Assembly: GCA_028716305.1 (NCBI GenBank)
Contig: JAQUQA010000051.1
Span: 1 to 8,126 of the forward strand
Direction: 5' to 3'
From: Candidatus Omnitrophota bacterium
GTDB taxonomy: Bacteria; Omnitrophota; Gorgyraeia; Gygaellales; Profunditerraquicolaceae
DNA length: 8,126 nucleotides
The notes beneath the pieces are model-generated. The model had not been told where the DNA came from. It saw only the letters and a program-made list of their open reading frames with translations, and did not search any database. Below are positions 4,212-8,126 of this stretch, in pieces (within the stretch, counting starts at the first letter, position 1; every line of letters starts with the position of its first letter). Position numbers and translations under genes: made by a program.

Positions 4212-5420
4212 TTAGGCGTAACTTATCGCCTCCCAGATTTTTAGTGCCTCTTTTGCCTGTTTGACATCATGGACCCTGATAATTTTAGCCCCATTCTGCG
4301 CGGCCAATACGCAACTGGCGATCGTCCCGCAGAGCCTTTGCTCCACAGGCTGAGCGGTGATCTTACCGATAAAAGATTTTCTTGAGGGGCCGACCAGAAC
4401 AGGGCAACCCAAAACCTTAAACTCCTTAAGCGACTTTAATATCCGCAGATTATCCTCCACGGTCTTTCCAAACCCGATCCCCGGATCAACGATGATCCTC
4501 TCCCGGCTGATCCCCGCGTCTGCGGCCCTGCGGATAGCCGCGTCCAAAAACTGCATGATCTCTTTGATCAGGCATTCGTACCGGGGATCCTTCTGCATCG
4601 TGCGGGGAGTTCCCCGCATGTGCATGGCTACCACCGCGCATTTGTGGCGCGCGGCAGTCTCGATCATCCGCCTGTTTCTTAATCCACTAATATCATTTAT
4701 GATCAACGCCCCGTTTTCCAGGGCCAGGCGCGCGGTTTGGGGTTTATACGTATCTATGGAAATGGGGGCCTTGATCTTCTTTGCCATGGCCTTGATCACA
4801 GGGATCACCCTTTTTGCCTCAAGGCCCTGGGGGATTGCCGGGGCCTGCGGCCTGCTGGATTCTCCGCCAATATCAATAATGTCCGCGCCTTCGCCGATAA
4901 TCTTCTGCGCGTATTCTATGATCGCCGAGAGCTGCGCCGCGCGGCTGCGCCCCTGCCGATAGAACCCGTCTCCGCTGAAAGAATCCGGGGTAAGATTGAT
5001 CACCCCCATGATCAACGGCCGTTTACCCACGACCAGCCTGCGCGAACCAAGATCTATACTGTAATTGTTCTTGTGGTAATTAGACAAAGAGCGGTCTATC
5101 CGGTCTGCCAGCCGGCCCAGCCCGAAAGGCTGCCGGTATAATTTTTTCTTCAACCCTGCCAACTGAGAGAGACTGCCGATCACCAGGCAATCGGTCTTTT
5201 TCGTCTGGCCGGTAAGCGCGCCGCGGGCCACCGCAACATCCCCACCCAGGGAGAGCATCTCCTGCTTCAGGATATTCGCCGCGATATTAGAAAGAGAATC
5301 TACCCTCACCAGGCGCACGATCCCCTTGGGAACCATGATCTTTATCCCGTATGGATCGACCTTAATCTCCCGCATCAACTGCCGGAGCTCTGCCTGATTC
5401 GATATCTCTAAAACGCGCAT
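4212..5420 (-). CDS. folP: Dihydropteroate synthase, long form with N-terminal domain (FolP)
   Basis: Joins 6-hydroxymethyl-dihydropterin pyrophosphate to p-aminobenzoate to give dihydropteroate, the sulfonamide-sensitive step of folate synthesis. The ATG at 5420 gives 402 residues; a TTG three codons earlier is the less likely alternative. Residues about 135-400 carry the pterin-binding TIM barrel: MGVINLTPDSFSGDG (138-152), GGESSRP (185-191), SIDTYKP (221-227), NDISGL (242-247), DPGIGFGK (312-319), GPSRKSF (344-350) and RVHD (382-385). Residues 1 to about 118 form an additional domain with the segment ILKQEMLSLGGDVAVARGAL, found in long FolP proteins of several anaerobic lineages and of unclear role. 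It lies 26 bases after ftsH with no good Shine-Dalgarno. Its leader TTGTTTAAG-ATG repeats that of ftsH. Confidence 0.95.
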   Translation of the reverse strand: MRVLEISNQAELRQLMREIKVDPYGIKIMVPKGIVRLVRVDSLSNIAANILKQEMLSLGGDVAVARGALTGQTKKTDCLVIGSLSQLAGLKKKLYRQPFGLGRLADRIDRSLSNYHKNNYSIDLGSRRLVVGKRPLIMGVINLTPDSFSGDGFYRQGRSRAAQLSAIIEYAQKIIGEGADIIDIGGESSRPQAPAIPQGLEAKRVIPVIKAMAKKIKAPISIDTYKPQTARLALENGALIINDISGLRNRRMIETAARHKCAVVAMHMRGTPRTMQKDPRYECLIKEIMQFLDAAIRRAADAGISRERIIVDPGIGFGKTVEDNLRILKSLKEFKVLGCPVLVGPSRKSFIGKITAQPVEQRLCGTIASCVLAAQNGAKIIRVHDVKQAKEALKIWEAISYA

Positions 5421-5446
5421 CTTAAACAAGTTTTACAAAAAACGTG

Positions 5447-7324
5447 CTAGACGGCGGATTCCGGAAGGTCCTGCTTGGTAATCCCCAGGAGACGCTTGAC
5501 TTCTTCGCCGTTCAAAACTTCCTTTTCCAATAAGGCATCGGAAAGGATCTTTAATTTGTCGGAGTTCTTTTTCAACATCTCTACCGCCTGTATATAGGCC
5601 CCATCGATAATTCTCTTGACCTCTTCATCTATCATATGCGCCGTCTCTTCGCTGTAATTTTTCTCTTCCATAAGGTCACGGCCCAGAAATACCAAACCAT
5701 TACGCTTGCCCAAAGTCATATTCCCCAACCTATCCGACATGCCGAACTGGGTAACCATGCGCCTGGCCATCTGCGTGGCCATTTCCAGGTCATTCTGGGC
5801 TCCCGTGGTAACCTCACCGAGACTTAATTCTTCGGAGGCCCTGCCGCCAAGCATCATAATGATCTCGGCAATCAGCTCTTTCTTGGTCCAATAGTGCCTG
5901 TCTTCCAGCGGCGGGGTAAAGGTATAGCCCCCGGCCAACCCTCTGGGAATAATCGAAACTTTCTTTAAAGGGTTTACTTCCGGCAGTAACAACGACAGCA
6001 GGGAATGCCCGGACTCGTGCAAGGCGGTAATTTCTTTTTCTTTCTTGGACATGATGTGGCTTCTTTTTTCCGGCCCCATCAGCACCCTTTCCACGGATCT
6101 CTCGAAATCGATCATCTCTATGGATTCCTTGTTATGCCTGGCCGCCAGGAGCGCCGCCTCATTACAGAGATTGGCCAGGTCGGCCCCGGAAAACCCGGGA
6201 GTCTGAGAGGCAATCGATTTGAAATCAACGGTAGGGGCAATTTTCAGTTTCCTGACATGGACCTTCAGGATCTCTTCTCTTCCCTTGATATCAGGCGGAT
6301 TCACGATGATCGAACGGTCGAACCTGCCCGGCCGCAATAATGCCGGATCAAGGGTGTCGGGCCGGTTAGTGGCGGCGATCAGGATGATCCCCTGACCGGT
6401 GTCAAAACCATCCATTTCCACCAAAAGGGCGTTCAAGGTCTGTTCTCGCTCGTCATGCCCGCCGCCGATACCTGAAAAACGCAAGCGGCCCACCGCGTCT
6501 ATTTCATCGATAAAGATAATCGCGCCTTTTCCCGAGGCCTTGGAAGCCCTGCGACCCTGCTCGAAAAGATCCCTGACCCTGCTGGCACCCACGCCGACAA
6601 ACATCTCCACAAAGTCAGAACCGGAGATACTAAAAAACGGGACACCGGCCTCTCCGGCCACTGCCCGGGCGATCAGCGTCTTTCCGCATCCCGGAGGACC
6701 GACCAGCAGCACGCCCTTAGGGATCTTCCCGCCCAGTTTCTGGAATTTTTTCGGGTCCTTCAGAAACTCGATGACTTCCTTAAGCTCTTCTTTCGCCTCA
6801 TCCACCCCGGCGACATCGTTAAAAGTAACCCGCTCCGCGCCGCTCTCGGAATGCACCTTGGGCCTGATCTTGCCGAAGGTCATAATCTTATTACCCAGCT
6901 GTTCACCCCTTGCCGCCATCATCCACCAGAAAAAGATCAATAAGAAAATCGGACCGAGGTTAAACAACAACGTGGCCCAAAAAGTACGCGGGGGCGCAAC
7001 GGTAAAGTCTTTAACGTTTTGACGTAGAAGATTCACCAGCTCGGGATCGTTTTCCGGGATACTCAAGAAATATTTTGTCCCGTCAGTAAACTCACCCTGG
7101 ACCTTATTTTCTCCGTTGATCAAAACCGCGTTCTTGATCTTCTGCGGGCCATCTTTAACCAGATGATAAAAGTCGGCGTATTTTAACTCCTGCGGCACCC
7201 CGGAAATCGACATGTTCAGGGAGCTCACCAGAAGATAAAAAACAATTATCCCCACCATCCAACCCCAGGGAAAACGACGGAATTTATTCTTTTTCTTGGA
7301 CTTATGCATATTGTGGTTTGCCAT
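5447..7324 (-). CDS. ftsH: ATP-dependent membrane zinc metalloprotease FtsH
   Basis: Hexameric AAA+ protease of the inner membrane that extracts and degrades misfolded membrane proteins and short-lived regulators. The ATG at 7324 gives 625 residues, normal for the family. In order: a Lys-rich cytoplasmic start, membrane helix 1 (about 21-37), a periplasmic loop, helix 2 (about 114-137), Walker A GPPGCGKT (209-216), the pore motif FVG (242-244), Walker B IIFIDEID (269-276), the second region of homology ATNRPDTLDPALLRPGRFDR (318-337), the zinc site HESGH (436-440) and the distal zinc ligand Asp512 in TTGAQNDLEMAT. All catalytic residues are present. It has its own promoter and the best Shine-Dalgarno of the window, and probably leads the folP-cdaA-pdxJ-acpS-nnrD operon. 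Confidence 0.98.
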   Translation of the reverse strand: MANHNMHKSKKKNKFRRFPWGWMVGIIVFYLLVSSLNMSISGVPQELKYADFYHLVKDGPQKIKNAVLINGENKVQGEFTDGTKYFLSIPENDPELVNLLRQNVKDFTVAPPRTFWATLLFNLGPIFLLIFFWWMMAARGEQLGNKIMTFGKIRPKVHSESGAERVTFNDVAGVDEAKEELKEVIEFLKDPKKFQKLGGKIPKGVLLVGPPGCGKTLIARAVAGEAGVPFFSISGSDFVEMFVGVGASRVRDLFEQGRRASKASGKGAIIFIDEIDAVGRLRFSGIGGGHDEREQTLNALLVEMDGFDTGQGIILIAATNRPDTLDPALLRPGRFDRSIIVNPPDIKGREEILKVHVRKLKIAPTVDFKSIASQTPGFSGADLANLCNEAALLAARHNKESIEMIDFERSVERVLMGPEKRSHIMSKKEKEITALHESGHSLLSLLLPEVNPLKKVSIIPRGLAGGYTFTPPLEDRHYWTKKELIAEIIMMLGGRASEELSLGEVTTGAQNDLEMATQMARRMVTQFGMSDRLGNMTLGKRNGLVFLGRDLMEEKNYSEETAHMIDEEVKRIIDGAYIQAVEMLKKNSDKLKILSDALLEKEVLNGEEVKRLLGITKQDLPESAV

Positions 7325-7333
7325 CTTAAACAA

Positions 7334-7340
7334 CCTTTCT
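7334..7340 (-). promoter_or_regulatory. Ribosome binding site of ftsH
   Basis: AGAAAGG on the minus strand ends 9 bases before the ATG at 7324. It is the only clear Shine-Dalgarno sequence among the genes whose starts are in the window, and it supports ATG 7324 over the upstream in-frame TTG at 7333, which would lie directly against it. Confidence 0.65.
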
Positions 7341-7358
7341 ATAGTAGATCAGAAAAAT

Positions 7359-7387
7359 ATTATATATTTAAACATCCATAAAATCAA
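7359..7387 (-). promoter_or_regulatory. Sigma-70 type promoter of the ftsH operon
   Basis: On the minus strand -35 TTGATT (7387-7382) and a perfect -10 TATAAT (7364-7359) are spaced by 17 bp in an AT-rich gap between tilS and ftsH. Transcription would begin near 7352 and give a leader of about 28 bases. No operator-like inverted repeat or heat-shock CIRCE element is visible next to it. Confidence 0.75.
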
Positions 7388-7413
7388 GTATTTTATAGGG
7401 TTAGTTTTCAAGA

Positions 7414-8126
7414 TTATTCTAAAGAAAAGGCCAGAAAATTGGCTTTTTTTGTCACGGAAATCCCCTGCGGCAGGTGGACTATGGAACCGACCGGACGGCT
7501 GAAAAGCAGATCCTCAATCTCCTTGATATGACGAAAACTTATCCTGCGGGTATTCCCCTGCAGGCTGCCAATGGCCAGGCGCAAAGAGATCCTGCGCAAG
7601 GCCGGATGTTGTTTTAAAATCGCCTTTAATGAGATCTTTCCTTTGGAGCGGGAAAAGGAATCTTGCGCTTTTTTGATCAGATAATCATAATCCGCTGCCG
7701 CGCTTTCGGCAAGATTACTCAGCACCTCCTTTATGTTTTTATTATACTCCCGCTCCAATAAAGGAAGCAGCCGGTTCCTGACCCTGTTCCTCAAGTAGAG
7801 ATCCTGCGCATTGCTCCGGTCGTAACAAGGGGTGATCTTTTTCCTGCGTAAAAATGACCTGATTTGGCTGCGCCGAATCTCCAGTAAGGGCCGGACCAGA
7901 ATAAACTTTCCAAAGGCGCGCTTTGGCTGTATGCCGCTTAATCCCTGCAGGCCCGTTCCCCTTAGGACACGCATCAATACTGTCTCTGCCTGGTCGTCAA
8001 GGTTGTGGCCAAGCGCGATTTTCCGGATCTTATATTTTTCAGCGGCAGCAAAAAGAAATTTCAGGCGGGCCTCCCGGGCAACTTCTTCCAGGGAACTTTT
8101 CTTTTGAGCCAGCTTTGCCACGTCGG
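7414..8126 (-). CDS. tilS: tRNA(Ile)-lysidine synthetase TilS, C-terminal part (5' end outside window)
   Basis: Converts C34 of tRNA-Ile(CAU) to lysidine with ATP and lysine, so that the tRNA reads AUA instead of AUG. The 236 visible residues begin within the PP-loop ATPase domain. DVAKLAQKKSSLEEVARE is followed by the diagnostic IALGHNLDDQAETVLMRVLRGTGLQGLSGI and later by the CYDRSNAQDLYLRNRVRNRLLPLLE block typical of TilS. The GTG at 8121 is internal: family sequence continues in frame to the window edge. After the linker helices the protein stops soon after GSIVHLPQGISVTKKANFLAF. The full C-terminal tRNA-acceptor-binding domain of the long (E. coli, about 430 aa) form therefore looks missing or reduced, as in the short Aquifex-type enzymes of about 310-320 residues. 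Confidence 0.93.
   Translation of the reverse strand, partial: DVAKLAQKKSSLEEVAREARLKFLFAAAEKYKIRKIALGHNLDDQAETVLMRVLRGTGLQGLSGIQPKRAFGKFILVRPLLEIRRSQIRSFLRRKKITPCYDRSNAQDLYLRNRVRNRLLPLLEREYNKNIKEVLSNLAESAAADYDYLIKKAQDSFSRSKGKISLKAILKQHPALRRISLRLAIGSLQGNTRRISFRHIKEIEDLLFSRPVGSIVHLPQGISVTKKANFLAFSLE

Noticed and set aside
6399..7022. A 207-codon plus-strand ORF inside ftsH
   Set aside because: Antisense shadow of the FtsH coding sequence; the Ser/Pro-rich product shows no recognisable motif.
7414..7445. Possible intrinsic terminator after tilS (GCCA...TGGC followed by a T-rich stretch on the minus strand)
   Set aside because: The stem is only four strong pairs and lies within the last tilS codons; too weak to call.

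Overview
The window is about 8.1 kb of a bacterial chromosome in which every recognisable gene lies on the minus strand, so transcription runs from high to low coordinates. The products are housekeeping enzymes. The order tilS - ftsH - folP - cdaA - (cdaR-like) - pdxJ - acpS - nnrD, together with the repeat-rich spacers, suggests an uncultured bacterium. I lean towards the PVC/Omnitrophota side of the tree, but that is inference from gene order and style and no marker here proves it.

Right part (7414-8126): the 3' end of tilS (tRNA-Ile lysidine synthetase), cut by the window edge. An AT-rich 90-bp gap follows, holding a good sigma-70 type promoter (TTGATT - 17 bp - TATAAT) and a Shine-Dalgarno sequence for ftsH. 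Middle part (1379-7324): a tight array of ftsH (membrane AAA+ zinc protease), folP (dihydropteroate synthase with an extra N-terminal domain), cdaA (membrane diadenylate cyclase), an unlisted 46-residue gene resembling only the membrane anchor of CdaR/YbbR, pdxJ (pyridoxine 5'-phosphate synthase), acpS (holo-ACP synthase) and nnrD (NAD(P)HX dehydratase). From cdaA to nnrD the genes overlap or are one base apart, which points to one translationally coupled operon.

Left part (1-1272): tRNA-Thr(UGU), tRNA-Tyr(GUA) and a broken tRNA-Gly, in the same order as the widespread Thr-Tyr-Gly-Thr tRNA cluster upstream of tuf (E. coli thrU-tyrU-glyT-thrT-tufB). The inter-tRNA spacers are normally short. 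Here two of them are swollen to 475-519 bp by two nearly identical copies (offset 655 bp) of a hairpin-dense element ending in a 14-bp minisatellite. A perfect 36-bp palindrome sits in one copy only. The tRNA-Gly copy in view is only a 5' half, and the first bases of a second tRNA-Gly 5' end appear at the window edge.

The genes contribute to membrane protein quality control, c-di-AMP signalling, folate, vitamin B6, acyl-carrier-protein activation and NAD(P)H repair. I see no defence system, CRISPR array, transposase or phage gene. The points most worth a second look are the mini-CdaR gene, the duplicated structured spacer, the truncated tRNA-Gly, the palindrome, and a 7-bp tandem repeat inside the nnrD coding sequence that belongs to the same simple-sequence style as the spacers.
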